This document shows positions 25,667 to 35,581 of a stretch of 64,000 nucleotides of DNA, one piece after another. Position numbers and translations under genes: made by a program. The stretch spans positions 452,544 to 516,543 of the forward strand of contig JAJQRF010000003.1 in NCBI GenBank assembly GCA_021228405.1, written 5' to 3'. Under the pieces are notes generated by a model, which worked only from the letters and a program-made list of their open reading frames with translations, did not search any database and was not told the origin of the DNA. Position 1 is the stretch's first letter; every line of letters begins with the position of its first letter. This DNA comes from Pyrinomonadaceae bacterium (GTDB taxonomy: Bacteria; Acidobacteriota; Blastocatellia; Pyrinomonadales; Pyrinomonadaceae).

Positions 25667-27019
25667 ATGAGCAAATACCGCAAAATTGTTTGGAATGAAG
25701 GAATGCTTCTATCGCCGCATCACTTCCAACAATGGGACAATTATCACGAAGAACTTCTAAATTCACGCGTCCGTTCAATTCTGCCTTTTGAATACGGCAT
25801 TTTGGATTTGCAGATCAACAACGAAGCGATCGCCAACGGAAATTTTCAGATTACCAATTGTCACGCCGTTTTGCCTGACGGTTTGATGATAAATGTTCCC
25901 GATGCCGAATCCGTGCCCGATCTGCGTCCGGTCGGCGATCATTTTCCGCCCGAAGCCGAAAAACTCGGCGTTCATCTGGCGATTCCGGCGCGAAAAACAG
26001 GCGAAGCCAATTTTCAGGCAAACGGCGCGAAAGCAACGGGAAATTTAAGATTTTTACAGGAAGGCGCACTCGTCAAAGATGAAACGAGCGGCACGAACGA
26101 ACAACCGCTTTCATACGCGAAAAGCAATCTGCGGATAATTTTCGACGACGAACTGCGCGACGGTTTTACCTCGATAAAGATAGCCGAACTCGAACGCACG
26201 CCGACCGGACAATTAAAGATTTCCGAAGAGTATATTCCGCCGACCCTGAAATGTTCCGCGTCGCTGTGGCTCATCAATACGACACGTCAACTGGTCGAAA
26301 TTTTAATCACGAAAAGCGGCAGTTTAGGCGAACAGCGTCGACAGAGAAACGCAAGTCTGGCGGATTTTACTACGTCGGAAGTCGCGGTTTTCTGGCTTCT
26401 GCACACGATCAATTCGGCAATTCCGACGATGGCGCATTATTTTCGTTCGCCGCTTCTGCATCCCGAAAAATTGTATCTCGAATTAGCCGAACTCGTCGGA
26501 AAGCTGATGACCTTTTCGATCGAACATCATCCGAAAGACATCGTAAAATACGACCACGACGATCTTTATTTTACGTTTTTCAATCTTTCGGCACAGTTAA
26601 AGGAATTGCTCGAAACCGTGATTCCGAGCCGTTGTGTGCCGATTCCGCTCGAAAAAACGCGCGATACGCTTTACGTCGGACGCATCGAAGACGAACGATT
26701 GCTCAAAGAAGCCTCGTTCTATCTCGCCGTTCGCGCACAGATGCCCGAATCTAAACTCATCGAAGGCGTTCCGCGCGTCGTCAAAATCGCTTCGCGCGAC
26801 GTGATCGATTCGGTCATCGGTTCCGCACTTCCGGGCGTGGTGCTGACACACGCTTCGCCGCCGCCCGCGCCGATTCCGACGCGTGTCGGGTTTCGCTACT
26901 TTTTACTCGATTCGATCGGTCCGTATTGGAACGGAATCAAAGGCTCGAAAGTCGTGGCTGTTTATGTTCCAAACGAAATTCCCGACGAAAAACTGGAAAT
27001 GTATGCTGTGAAGCCTTAA
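25667..27019 (+). CDS. tssK: Type VI secretion baseplate protein TssK
   Basis: 450 residues, normal for TssK (ImpJ/VasE). The N-terminal VWNEGMLLSPHHFQQWDNYHE is the family hallmark; LERTPTGQLKISEEYIPPTLKC and TEVAVFWLLHTINSAIPTMAHY-like text (ATSEVAVFWLLHTINS region) follow in place. TssK links the baseplate wedge (TssE, F, G) to the membrane complex through its C-terminal domain, which binds TssL and TssM. It is the first core gene of this T6SS locus. Confidence 0.95.
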   Translation: MSKYRKIVWNEGMLLSPHHFQQWDNYHEELLNSRVRSILPFEYGILDLQINNEAIANGNFQITNCHAVLPDGLMINVPDAESVPDLRPVGDHFPPEAEKLGVHLAIPARKTGEANFQANGAKATGNLRFLQEGALVKDETSGTNEQPLSYAKSNLRIIFDDELRDGFTSIKIAELERTPTGQLKISEEYIPPTLKCSASLWLINTTRQLVEILITKSGSLGEQRRQRNASLADFTTSEVAVFWLLHTINSAIPTMAHYFRSPLLHPEKLYLELAELVGKLMTFSIEHHPKDIVKYDHDDLYFTFFNLSAQLKELLETVIPSRCVPIPLEKTRDTLYVGRIEDERLLKEASFYLAVRAQMPESKLIEGVPRVVKIASRDVIDSVIGSALPGVVLTHASPPPAPIPTRVGFRYFLLDSIGPYWNGIKGSKVVAVYVPNEIPDEKLEMYAVKP

Positions 27020-27035
27020 TTGTTGAGAGTGTTTT

Positions 27036-28400
27036 ATGTATTTCAACTTAGGAAAAAGCTCAAAAGGCGGTAAGTTTTTTTACTTTGAAATCGAAGTCGG
27101 ACCAAATCCGATAAGTTTTGAAGTTTATATGAAAAAAATCTTTGCCGTGATCGGACTGCGAACTGACGCGTCCATAAAAGCCTTTGACAGATTTATGGGA
27201 CAGGCTTATTTCCAATATTTGGTCAATAAATCGAGAAACACTCCCGAAATCGCCAAAGCCGTAACTAATCCGCAAGGGAAAATAATCAAAATAACCGTTC
27301 AGGTTTTTCCCGCTATAGTTGAGAAATTAAAACGATTCGGTATAGATTTACTGACAAACAGCAAAGGCAAAACGATGTTCAAAGGTTATGCTCCGAGTTT
27401 CAGTAATAACGTAAAAAAATATCAGGATTTCACACCCGCTCCCGAAACTCCCGTTTCGCAATGGACAACTCTTCAAAAACTCGATGCGGTCATCAGACGT
27501 GCCGCACTTTTATTGCCGGAAGATGTCGGGAAAGAATTGCTGAAGTTGCTTGAACCGCTGGCACTGGCGGCAATGGCAACCGTACTGGTAGTTTGGGTTG
27601 CCGCGCATTTTTTCATAGCCGGCGAAATTGCAGATGTCGTTCTACTGATTCTCGGCGGAATAATGCTTGGGGTTGCGGCTTTTCAGGCAGGGGAGCATTT
27701 ATATTATTTTGCATCTAAATGCATTAACGGGAAAACAGAAGAAGATTTAGATGAATCTGCGAAACATCTTTCGGAAGCAATTGCATTGATTGGCGTTCAG
27801 GCAGTCATGGCGTTGCTTTTGGCAAAAGCTCCGAAGGTTTTTCGAGAACCGAAAGTAAGAATGAATCAAACACAGCCGTCGGTTCCCTTAACGATGAAAA
27901 CGGTCGGCGAACCGCCCGTAACTCCGAATAAACTTTTTTATGAACCTAAACTGACTGAAATACCGAGTCAATTTCCCAATGGTCCGAGCGGCGGTCTGAC
28001 AAATCAGTGGGGCGACATTACTCTGTTGGTTACGAAAAATGTAAAAGACGTTAATGCGACAAGGGTTCACGAATTAGTTCACCGTTTCTTGATTCCTAAA
28101 TTACAGACATTTCCTAAGCTAAGACAGTTTAGTGCCGTTTTGAAAAATCAAGGATACCTTCGTTCATATATTTTACGTTATTTGGAAGAAGCTCTGGCGG
28201 AAACAGTCGCTCAGTTAGCCGTTAACGGGTTAAAGTGGCGAAATTTTATTGCGGGAATAAAATTCCCCGTCGGTATGGCAGGCGAAAGTTGTTACGTGAC
28301 GACGGCAGCAATGGCAACGGAAGCCAGAGGGATTTTACTTGGTCCGATAAATGTCGGAGGAATGATCTTCAATATTTATTATGCCGATTCAAAAAACTAA
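27036..28400 (+). CDS. Putative T6SS effector: membrane-spanning protein with HExxH metallopeptidase motif
   Basis: 454 residues. The first 150 carry no known domain. Two or three hydrophobic helices follow at about 170-220 (ALAAMATVLVVWVAAHFF, VLLILGGIMLGVAAF) and another near 250. The C-terminal part has VHELVHRFLIP, an HExxH zinc motif with His345, Glu346 and His349, and a downstream EEALAETVAQL that can give the third ligand. This arrangement fits a zincin toxin. The gene interrupts the core between tssK and tssL, is visibly more A/T-rich than its neighbours, and is followed by a small acidic gene as in effector-immunity pairs. The helices could place the toxin in or through the target membrane. 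Confidence 0.6.
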   Translation: MYFNLGKSSKGGKFFYFEIEVGPNPISFEVYMKKIFAVIGLRTDASIKAFDRFMGQAYFQYLVNKSRNTPEIAKAVTNPQGKIIKITVQVFPAIVEKLKRFGIDLLTNSKGKTMFKGYAPSFSNNVKKYQDFTPAPETPVSQWTTLQKLDAVIRRAALLLPEDVGKELLKLLEPLALAAMATVLVVWVAAHFFIAGEIADVVLLILGGIMLGVAAFQAGEHLYYFASKCINGKTEEDLDESAKHLSEAIALIGVQAVMALLLAKAPKVFREPKVRMNQTQPSVPLTMKTVGEPPVTPNKLFYEPKLTEIPSQFPNGPSGGLTNQWGDITLLVTKNVKDVNATRVHELVHRFLIPKLQTFPKLRQFSAVLKNQGYLRSYILRYLEEALAETVAQLAVNGLKWRNFIAGIKFPVGMAGESCYVTTAAMATEARGILLGPINVGGMIFNIYYADSKN

Positions 28401-28449
28401 AAACAGGTAATGCCGCTATTGGCGATCGGAAATTTTTTGTCTGACCGAA

Positions 28450-28815
28450 ATGGATTTTCTAAAATCATTAAAAAAAACAATTCTCGGAATTCTTGAATCA
28501 AATTCAGGAGCTACAAACGTTTATAAAGCGGTTGACGAAACTCGCGGCAAACTAAGTTCAAATGAAGTTTTAGAAATAATCGCACCGATGATCGCCGAGG
28601 AAAATCTTTCCTTGGCGAAACGGCAAACATCATTAATTTCACTGCCGCCCGCTTTACAGGAAGACGAAAAAACAGGAAACCGTCATTGGCTTGTGACAGT
28701 TTTATATGAGCGGTTGAATGGAAATTTGCTGAATGAAAATGAAAGAATCGTAAATTTCTGGCTTACTGTTCAAGACGAAAGCGGGGAAATAGGTGAAAAA
28801 ATATATCCGCATTAA
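28450..28815 (+). CDS. Putative immunity protein for the HExxH effector
   Basis: 121 residues, acidic, no signal peptide and no membrane helix, no family I recognise. It starts 49 bp behind the putative metallopeptidase and shares its A/T-rich composition. Size, charge and position are those of a cytosolic immunity protein. The following 238 bp hold no gene. Confidence 0.5.
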   Translation: MDFLKSLKKTILGILESNSGATNVYKAVDETRGKLSSNEVLEIIAPMIAEENLSLAKRQTSLISLPPALQEDEKTGNRHWLVTVLYERLNGNLLNENERIVNFWLTVQDESGEIGEKIYPH

Positions 28816-29053
28816 AATCGTCTGCTTTTTCAAATTTTCCGCCGAAAGGCAATTTTAATCATTACACTCGTCTTTAAGTTTTGCAAATTATATCTTTTTG
28901 AAGTTTTTCGGCTGATAATTTTGGTTTAGTATTGAAAAACTGTAGATTTAGTATCAATATTTGAACTATAAAGAAATTATTCTCCGAAAGCGTAAATTAA
29001 TGACACGAAACCATTAAAATTTACGCATTAAAATTGTCGGAAACCTAAATTTT

Positions 29054-29731
29054 ATGAGCGAACAGGTAAATAAAAATGATTTAGTTGCTTTTGCGGGACC
29101 GATCTTTGATCTGATTCTGCGTTTGAAGGCAGGAATCGTCGCGCCTTCAAACGATCTGCGCCCTAAGGTTGCGGGACTTTTGGAAGAATTTGAACGGCGC
29201 GCCGAACGCTACCGGTTTAATCATAAAATCATCCAGGTTTCCAAATTCGCGCTCGCTTCGTTTGTGGACGAAACCGTTTTGACGAACAATTTTCCGCTTC
29301 GCGACGAATGGGAAAAATATCCCTTACAACTGGAATATTTCGGCGAACAGCTGGCGGGAAATAAATTTTTCGATAAGCTTCAGGCGATGCTGAAACAGAT
29401 CGAAGTGACACAGGATGCGGTTGAAATCTATTATTTTTGTATGCTTCTCGGTTTCAAGGGAAGATACGCAATTTACGAGAAAGACAAGCTTTTGGCGATT
29501 ATGCAGTCAACCGCAAATGCGCTCGTCAAAGTCGGGAAAATTCGCCCGGTCGAACTTTCGCCGCATTGGTTGGCAAACGATCAGCCCGAGCCGCCGAAAA
29601 AGAAAGGAATGCCTGTTTGGGCAAAAATCAGCGCATTTGGCGGTCTAGGATTAGCGTTTATAATTTACTTGATAATGTTTTTGATGTCGCGTTCGTTTTT
29701 ACAGGACACGGTTGAAAAGTTGCAATTATAA
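29054..29731 (+). CDS. tssL: Type VI secretion membrane protein TssL (DotU-like)
   Basis: 225 residues. The cytosolic DotU domain shows FAGPIFDLILRLKAG, the typical KFALASFVDETVL, WEKYPLQLEYFGEQLAGNKFFDKL and YYFCMLLGFKGRYAI. One C-terminal membrane helix (ISAFGGLGLAFIIYLIMFLM) ends the protein. There is no OmpA-like peptidoglycan-binding extension, so wall anchoring must come from elsewhere. TssL forms the inner-membrane base with TssM, encoded 65 bp downstream. Confidence 0.95.
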   Translation: MSEQVNKNDLVAFAGPIFDLILRLKAGIVAPSNDLRPKVAGLLEEFERRAERYRFNHKIIQVSKFALASFVDETVLTNNFPLRDEWEKYPLQLEYFGEQLAGNKFFDKLQAMLKQIEVTQDAVEIYYFCMLLGFKGRYAIYEKDKLLAIMQSTANALVKVGKIRPVELSPHWLANDQPEPPKKKGMPVWAKISAFGGLGLAFIIYLIMFLMSRSFLQDTVEKLQL

Positions 29732-29796
29732 TTTGAGTTTAGACGGTTTCCCCTCAAAAAAAGCATTTATTTAGTTTTAAGCGTAGTAGAAATTTT

Positions 29797-32700
29797 ATGA
29801 GTTCCTGGCATACTGACCAACTAAAATACGCATTCGGAATCGGCGGATTTATGTCGTTTTACGGCGTTGTCGGATTGATCGTGATGATGCTTCCTGCCGA
29901 AACAGCTTCATACAATACAAAGATCGTCGTCATTGCGCTGGTTCTTCTGACAATGCCGTTTGCTTTGATTACGGGTTATGTCGCCACGCGGCGCAGTAGG
30001 AAAAAAGCGGAAAAAGAACTCGCCGCCGCTAACGAAACGGCTGAAACGCCCGTCGCTCCGGTGCAAAATCTCAATGCTCCGGTTTTTGATTCGGGCGATT
30101 TGGACAAATCCGCCGAAGAGGTCGTTCAGTTCTTAAAAAGTTCAAATCTGGGAACGGGCGGAAAAGACGCGGTTTATTCTTTGCCCTGGTATATCATCGC
30201 GGGAACGCCGAGAGCGGGAAAATCTTCGCTCGTTATGGGTTCAAATCTGAATTTTCAAACCCTTCCGAGCCAGCGTCAATCCGAACAAAAATTCGTTCGT
30301 CCGACCGGAAATGTCGATTGGCGAGTAACGAGCGACGCGGTTTTTGTCGATACGGCGGGACGTTATCAAACCGAAGGCGTTGACGGCGACGAATGGAACG
30401 GACTGCTCGAAACGATTAAAAAATACCGTCCGAATCGTCCGCTCGACGGCTTTTTGCTGGTCGTTAATACCGAAAGGATTTTGAAGGCGGACGAACGCGA
30501 AGTCGAAGAGATCGCCAAAACGATGCGGACGCGGCTCGATGAAGCGATGTCGCGTTTGAAGGTTCGGTTCCCGGTTTATCTGGTTTTTTCAAACGCCGAT
30601 TCGATCGAAGGTTTCCGCGATTCTTTCTCGACTTCAAAAAACGAAGGAAAAACACTGGTTTGGGGCGCGACGATTCCGCTCGAAAAATCGGAAAACGCGC
30701 AGACGCTTTTCGACGGCGAATACGAAATCTTGCAAAATTCGATTATGAAACGCCGTTTGATGCGTTTGAGCGCGCCTTTTCCGCCGGTTCGCCAGCTCAG
30801 AATTTTTAATTTCCCGCTTCATTTCGGTTCGGCGCGGCGCAAGATCGGATCATTCGTCAACGCGCTTTTCCGTCCGAACCCGTTTGCCGAAAATCCGTTT
30901 CTGCGCGGTTTCTATTTTACCGCCGCGCCCGCCGGAAAATCGGCGCAAACGGTTGGAACAACTTATTTTACCGAAAGATTGTTCCGCGATGTCGTGTTGC
31001 GCGACAAGGATTTGGTCAGCACTTTTCTGGCGCAACGCCAACGCGCCCCGATCTTCGGTTGGTTTGTAACGATCCTGAGCGCATTACTCGTCACGGCGTT
31101 GCTCGGGCTTGCAGGATTTTCGCTTTATAAAAACAAACAAATTCTCGATCAGGCAAAGGAACAGGGCGAAAAAGTTTTGACGATCGTTAAATCCGATGCG
31201 GGCAAAAATCCTCTCGCGAAAAACGAGCAGGAAGCCCGCCGTGAGATAAATGCGACCGAAGATTTGCGTGAACTGATGGTCAAGCTCGACGATTACGAAC
31301 GCAACAATCCGCCGTTTTATATGCGTTTCGGGATGTATTCGGGAGATCGTGTTTACAAGGAAAATCTTCTGCCGATCTATATGAGTGTCGTCGAACAGCG
31401 GTTTAAAATCCCGACCGTTCGCCGCGTCGAAGCCGAATTAAGAAAATTTGCCGCGTCCGCCCCGGTCGCAAATCCGGCGCAACTGACCGAAGCCGAAGAA
31501 CAAAATCTCGGCAAACATTACGATCTGTTGAAGGCTTATCTGATGCTAACGGGCGAATTCAAAGGCAAAGCGGAAGCCAGCCATCTTTCCAACACTTTGA
31601 AAGATTATTGGACGGCGGAAGCCAAACTTCCGCCCGATCTGAATCTGACGGCGCAACAACAACTCGATTTTTGGGCGAAACAGGTTAACCGTGACGATGC
31701 CGATTTTCGTTTTCCGCGCATCTCGCCGGACGGTAAACTGATCGCCGATGCGCGCAAGAAATTACAGGCATTTCCGCCGAAATATCGTTATTTGGCGCGC
31801 AAGGTTTCGGAAATTTCCAAACAAGTTGATGATAAAGTCGGACCGACGACGACCGAAGCGATTCTGACGCGCAACGGTGCGGACACTTCTTTTCTGGAAG
31901 GAAATTACGCAATTCCGAGCGCATATACGAAAGAGGGCTTCGTTTTGATGAAAACGGCGATTGCCGAAGCCAACGAAAAACTCAGCGAAGACGATTGGGT
32001 AATGGGCGAAGAAGGTAAAAATACGCTTGCTCAATCGACCGATGCCGCTGACATCGAAGCGCGTTATTTCCGCGATTACGCCGATAATTGGCGTAATTTC
32101 ATCAAAAATATCAACGTCAAACCGTATAAATCGAAGGAAGACGCGACCAACGCTTTACAGGCTTTTTCGTCCGCTAATTCGCCGATGAAAATTTTGCTCA
32201 ACGAGGTTGCGAAAAACACGAATCTTTCAGCCAAACCCGTTGCGGCAGGTTGGTGGGATTGGATCAAGAGCTTTTTCCCCGGACAGGGCAAATCTTCGAC
32301 CGATACGGGCGGCGGAACACAGGTCGAAAAAGAATTTCGTCCGCTCTTTACGTTCATCGGCACGAAGGAACAAGCCGAAAACGCGCCGATCGAAAAATAT
32401 ACGAACGAGATCGGTAAAGTTTCCAATCGTTTTACGGGAATTTCGACCGATCAGCTTAAATCCATTGCGCAGGAATTGGCGAATGATAAAGACGACACTT
32501 TAAAACTTCGCAACAGCGAAACGGCGATCACGAATTTAATCAAAGGATTTAATGAAACGCCCTCGGCGCAGGAAGTTGCGACGCTTTTACAGGAACCGCT
32601 CAGCAATCTGAAAGGACTGCTCGGCGCAGATGCGAAATCACAGCTTTCCAAAGCGTGGACGGAACAGATTTTACCCGCCGCAAAAGAGATCGAAAAAGGT

Positions 32701-33432
32701 TTCCCGTTTGAAGACGGACAAACCGAAGCCGATCTGACGAAACTGACGGCATTTTTGAATCCGACCGATGGCAAACTTTCAAAATTTTATGACGAACGTT
32801 TGAAGAAATATTTTGAAGAATCGAACGGTCAATTGAAAGTTAAAGACACGAGCGAAATTAAATTCTCGGACGAGTTCGTCACTTATTTAAACAATGCGTT
32901 CAATCTGCGGAAAGCACTTTTCGGCACGAATCCGACTCCGAAGTTTGAATATGAATTTCGCCTGAATGCGGTCAAAGACGCGCTGATCGAAGTCACGATC
33001 GACGGCACGAAGATCGTTTCCGAAGGAACGGCATCGAGCAAACTCAGTTTCCCTGCCGGAACGTCGGTCGAAACGGGCGTATTTATGAATTTTGCTTCGA
33101 CCAGCGGCACGACTTCGACTTCGGGAACGGCAACTGCGCCCGCGTCTTCGGCGAATACAAGCGCGCCGCCTGCGGCAAATACGAGTAAATTCCTGCAAAA
33201 TTCAAACAGCAGTTCGTCTAATACAAGCGATTCACTGAAATTCCCGGGAAATTGGGGCTTGTTTAGATTTGTTGACGCAGGTTCGCCGCAGAAACAGCCG
33301 AGTGGAGAATATCTCCTGAGTTACAGTTTGGGCGGCAAGAAAGTCACGGCAATCGTTAAACCGAGCGGCGGCGATCTGTTCGACAAAACGATTTTCAGAC
33401 AGATGAAAGCACCGCAAAACTTTTTGAAGTAA
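29797..33432 (+). CDS. tssM: Type VI secretion membrane protein TssM (IcmF-like)
   Basis: 1211 residues, normal for TssM. Two N-terminal membrane helices (FGIGGFMSFYGVVGLIVMML; VVIALVLLTMPFALITGY), a cytosolic NTPase with Walker A GTPRAGKS (136-143) and DTAGRYQTE, a third helix near residue 425 (FVTILSALLVTALLGLAGF), and a long periplasmic part. Its end has a Ser/Thr/Ala-rich linker (TSGTATAPASSANTS) before the C-terminal beta domain. In most systems that domain meets TssJ; no tssJ is apparent in this window. Confidence 0.95.
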   Translation: MSSWHTDQLKYAFGIGGFMSFYGVVGLIVMMLPAETASYNTKIVVIALVLLTMPFALITGYVATRRSRKKAEKELAAANETAETPVAPVQNLNAPVFDSGDLDKSAEEVVQFLKSSNLGTGGKDAVYSLPWYIIAGTPRAGKSSLVMGSNLNFQTLPSQRQSEQKFVRPTGNVDWRVTSDAVFVDTAGRYQTEGVDGDEWNGLLETIKKYRPNRPLDGFLLVVNTERILKADEREVEEIAKTMRTRLDEAMSRLKVRFPVYLVFSNADSIEGFRDSFSTSKNEGKTLVWGATIPLEKSENAQTLFDGEYEILQNSIMKRRLMRLSAPFPPVRQLRIFNFPLHFGSARRKIGSFVNALFRPNPFAENPFLRGFYFTAAPAGKSAQTVGTTYFTERLFRDVVLRDKDLVSTFLAQRQRAPIFGWFVTILSALLVTALLGLAGFSLYKNKQILDQAKEQGEKVLTIVKSDAGKNPLAKNEQEARREINATEDLRELMVKLDDYERNNPPFYMRFGMYSGDRVYKENLLPIYMSVVEQRFKIPTVRRVEAELRKFAASAPVANPAQLTEAEEQNLGKHYDLLKAYLMLTGEFKGKAEASHLSNTLKDYWTAEAKLPPDLNLTAQQQLDFWAKQVNRDDADFRFPRISPDGKLIADARKKLQAFPPKYRYLARKVSEISKQVDDKVGPTTTEAILTRNGADTSFLEGNYAIPSAYTKEGFVLMKTAIAEANEKLSEDDWVMGEEGKNTLAQSTDAADIEARYFRDYADNWRNFIKNINVKPYKSKEDATNALQAFSSANSPMKILLNEVAKNTNLSAKPVAAGWWDWIKSFFPGQGKSSTDTGGGTQVEKEFRPLFTFIGTKEQAENAPIEKYTNEIGKVSNRFTGISTDQLKSIAQELANDKDDTLKLRNSETAITNLIKGFNETPSAQEVATLLQEPLSNLKGLLGADAKSQLSKAWTEQILPAAKEIEKGFPFEDGQTEADLTKLTAFLNPTDGKLSKFYDERLKKYFEESNGQLKVKDTSEIKFSDEFVTYLNNAFNLRKALFGTNPTPKFEYEFRLNAVKDALIEVTIDGTKIVSEGTASSKLSFPAGTSVETGVFMNFASTSGTTSTSGTATAPASSANTSAPPAANTSKFLQNSNSSSSNTSDSLKFPGNWGLFRFVDAGSPQKQPSGEYLLSYSLGGKKVTAIVKPSGGDLFDKTIFRQMKAPQNFLK

Positions 33433-33448
33433 AACTGAAAAGTAAATT

Positions 33449-34243
33449 ATGAACAATGCAAAATTGCAATTCGATGAAGGAAACTTGAAAGGTGCGGTCG
33501 AATCCGCTCTGGCGGCAGTTAAAGCGAATCCGACGGACACTGCCGCACGAATTTTCCTTTTTGAACTTTCGTGTTTTTCAGGCGACTGGGAACGCGCCGC
33601 ACGTCAGCTCGACGTGATCGGACATCAGGATGTGAATGCGATGATCGGCTCGAAAATCTACACGGAAAATTTTGAAGCCGAACGTGCGCGGATGAATCTT
33701 TTCGCACATAGTTCGCTTCCCGAAACTTTGATGCCTTTGCCCGGATACGTTAAGGATTTACTGAAAGCGATCGATTTCATCCGTCAGGGCAATACCGCCG
33801 AAGCAAAAAATCTGCTCGATGAAGTCGAAGAAAAACGTCCCGCCGCGCCTTGTAAAGTGAATGGCGAAGATTTCGGCGATTTTCGTGACTACAACGATTC
33901 GACAATGTGCGTTTTTGAAGCGATCGTCAAAGGTTCTTACGTTTGGCTTCCGACCGAACAGATCACCGGAATCAATTTTCTCGAACGAAAATCTCTGCGC
34001 GACGTATTTTGGTTACAGGCAGATGTCGAATTGACCAACGGAACGCGCGGCGAAATGTTTATCCCGTCGCTTTATGCAAACAGTTGGAAAAGCGAAAACG
34101 ACGCGATCCGGCTCGGACGCGAAGTCGATTGGCGCGATGCGGGCGACGATATTTTTGTCGGCGAAGGAACAAAGCTTTTCTGGATGGACGGAAATGCAAG
34201 ATCGATTTTGGATATTCAAACCATCGAATTTTTGCACGACTAA
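33449..34243 (+). CDS. tagJ: T6SS accessory protein TagJ (ImpE family)
   Basis: 264 residues. An N-terminal TPR-like helix pair (DEGNLKGAVESALAAVKANPTDTAARIFLFELSCF in part) and the ImpE core (GDFRDYNDSTMCVFEAIVKGSYVWLP, FLERKSLRDVFWLQADVEL, GEMFIPSLYANSW). TagJ binds the sheath protein TssB in systems that have it and may tune sheath recycling by ClpV. It begins 17 bp after tssM. Confidence 0.92.
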   Translation: MNNAKLQFDEGNLKGAVESALAAVKANPTDTAARIFLFELSCFSGDWERAARQLDVIGHQDVNAMIGSKIYTENFEAERARMNLFAHSSLPETLMPLPGYVKDLLKAIDFIRQGNTAEAKNLLDEVEEKRPAAPCKVNGEDFGDFRDYNDSTMCVFEAIVKGSYVWLPTEQITGINFLERKSLRDVFWLQADVELTNGTRGEMFIPSLYANSWKSENDAIRLGREVDWRDAGDDIFVGEGTKLFWMDGNARSILDIQTIEFLHD

Positions 34244-34358
34244 AAAAAATCTACCGCAAAAAGATTAAAAGTGTTAAAATTGGCACATTAGTTAAAAATT
34301 TTACCCGAATAACTTTCAAATATACGGTGTCGGGAAAACACCGAAAGCAATTTTTCAA

Positions 34359-35504
34359 ATGAGCGAAGAACTGCAAAAACCGCCTGTTATCGATGTCGAA
34401 GCCTTGCTTCAGCCGATCTCCGAAGACAATCCTTCGGGTGAATATCTGCGCTATTCAGGAATTTACGATCAGATCGCCGAAGCGCGCCGCGCCGATGAAA
34501 ATCTTAATCAGGGCGAATGGCAAACCGAACTGAAAGTCGCCGATTTTCGTCAGGTGGTCAGCCTTGCGACCAATGCTTTAACCGATCAATCAAAAGATTT
34601 ACAGATCAGTGCGTGGCTCTCCGAAGCGGTAGTCAAGCTACACGGCTTCGCCGGTTTGCGCGACAGTTTGAAACTTCTGAGCAGTTTGCAGGAAAGATTC
34701 TGGGAAACGCTTCATCCCGAAATCGACGAAGGCGATATGGAAGGACGCGCCAACGCAATTTCGTGGATGGACGCGCAGGTGTCTTTTGCGATCAAGGAAA
34801 CGCCGATCACGAGCGGTTTGGGTTACAGTTTTTTTAATTGGGAAGACTCAAAACGCTTTGATATTCCCGACAATCTCGACACGCTCGATTCCGCCGATGC
34901 ACAAAGATTTCGCGATCTGCAAGCGCAAGCCGAACGTGAAAACCGCGTCACGGGAGAATTATGGCGCAGAGAAAAACTTCTGACCAAACGCCAGTTTTGC
35001 GAGGAAACGAATTTTACGCTCGAAGAATGCTGGACGGAGTTTAATGAACTGAACCGTGTCATCGAAGAAAAATTTGACCGCAATCAGATGCCGGGGCTGA
35101 CGAATTTGAGAATAGCGTTGGAAAATATTCATCAGCAAGTCAAAAAACTTCTCGAAGAAAAACGTCTGGAAGAGCCCAATGAAAACGACACCGCGACCGA
35201 AACGGAGGTTTCGGCGGACGGTGAAACGGCGGCGGCGACTACCGTAGGCGGAGTTGCCACGGTTAGCGGTTCGATTCAAAACCGCAAGGATGCGTTGAAA
35301 CGGCTTGCCGACATTGCGGAGTTTTTCCAAAAGACCGAGCCGCACAGCCCGGTTTCGTATCTGGTGCAACGCGCCGTCAAATGGGGCAATATGCCGCTCG
35401 ACGGTTGGTTGCAGGACGTTATCAAAGATGAAACGGTGCTTTATCAGCTTCGCCAAACGCTCGGATTGGCGACATCGAGCGGAAGCGAAAATTCGGAATA
35501 TTAA
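34359..35504 (+). CDS. tssA: Type VI secretion protein TssA (ImpA)
   Basis: 381 residues. The ImpA-N domain is at about 10-140 (LLQPISEDNPSGEYLRYSG, FRQVVSLATNALTDQSKDL, HGFAGLRDSLKLL). A central helical linker rich in charged residues leads to a Thr/Ala-rich hinge and the C-terminal domain (RKDALKRLADIAEFFQKTEPHSP, RAVKWGNMPLDGWLQDVI). The NxPxG-like motif and the short C-terminal domain are normal. TssA caps the growing sheath. Confidence 0.92.
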   Translation: MSEELQKPPVIDVEALLQPISEDNPSGEYLRYSGIYDQIAEARRADENLNQGEWQTELKVADFRQVVSLATNALTDQSKDLQISAWLSEAVVKLHGFAGLRDSLKLLSSLQERFWETLHPEIDEGDMEGRANAISWMDAQVSFAIKETPITSGLGYSFFNWEDSKRFDIPDNLDTLDSADAQRFRDLQAQAERENRVTGELWRREKLLTKRQFCEETNFTLEECWTEFNELNRVIEEKFDRNQMPGLTNLRIALENIHQQVKKLLEEKRLEEPNENDTATETEVSADGETAAATTVGGVATVSGSIQNRKDALKRLADIAEFFQKTEPHSPVSYLVQRAVKWGNMPLDGWLQDVIKDETVLYQLRQTLGLATSSGSENSEY

Positions 35505-35581
35505 TGTAAATATTAATGTATAGAGATTATAAGTTTTTTAAACATCAAATCTAAAATAAATTATAGAAAGGAGATAAGCTA

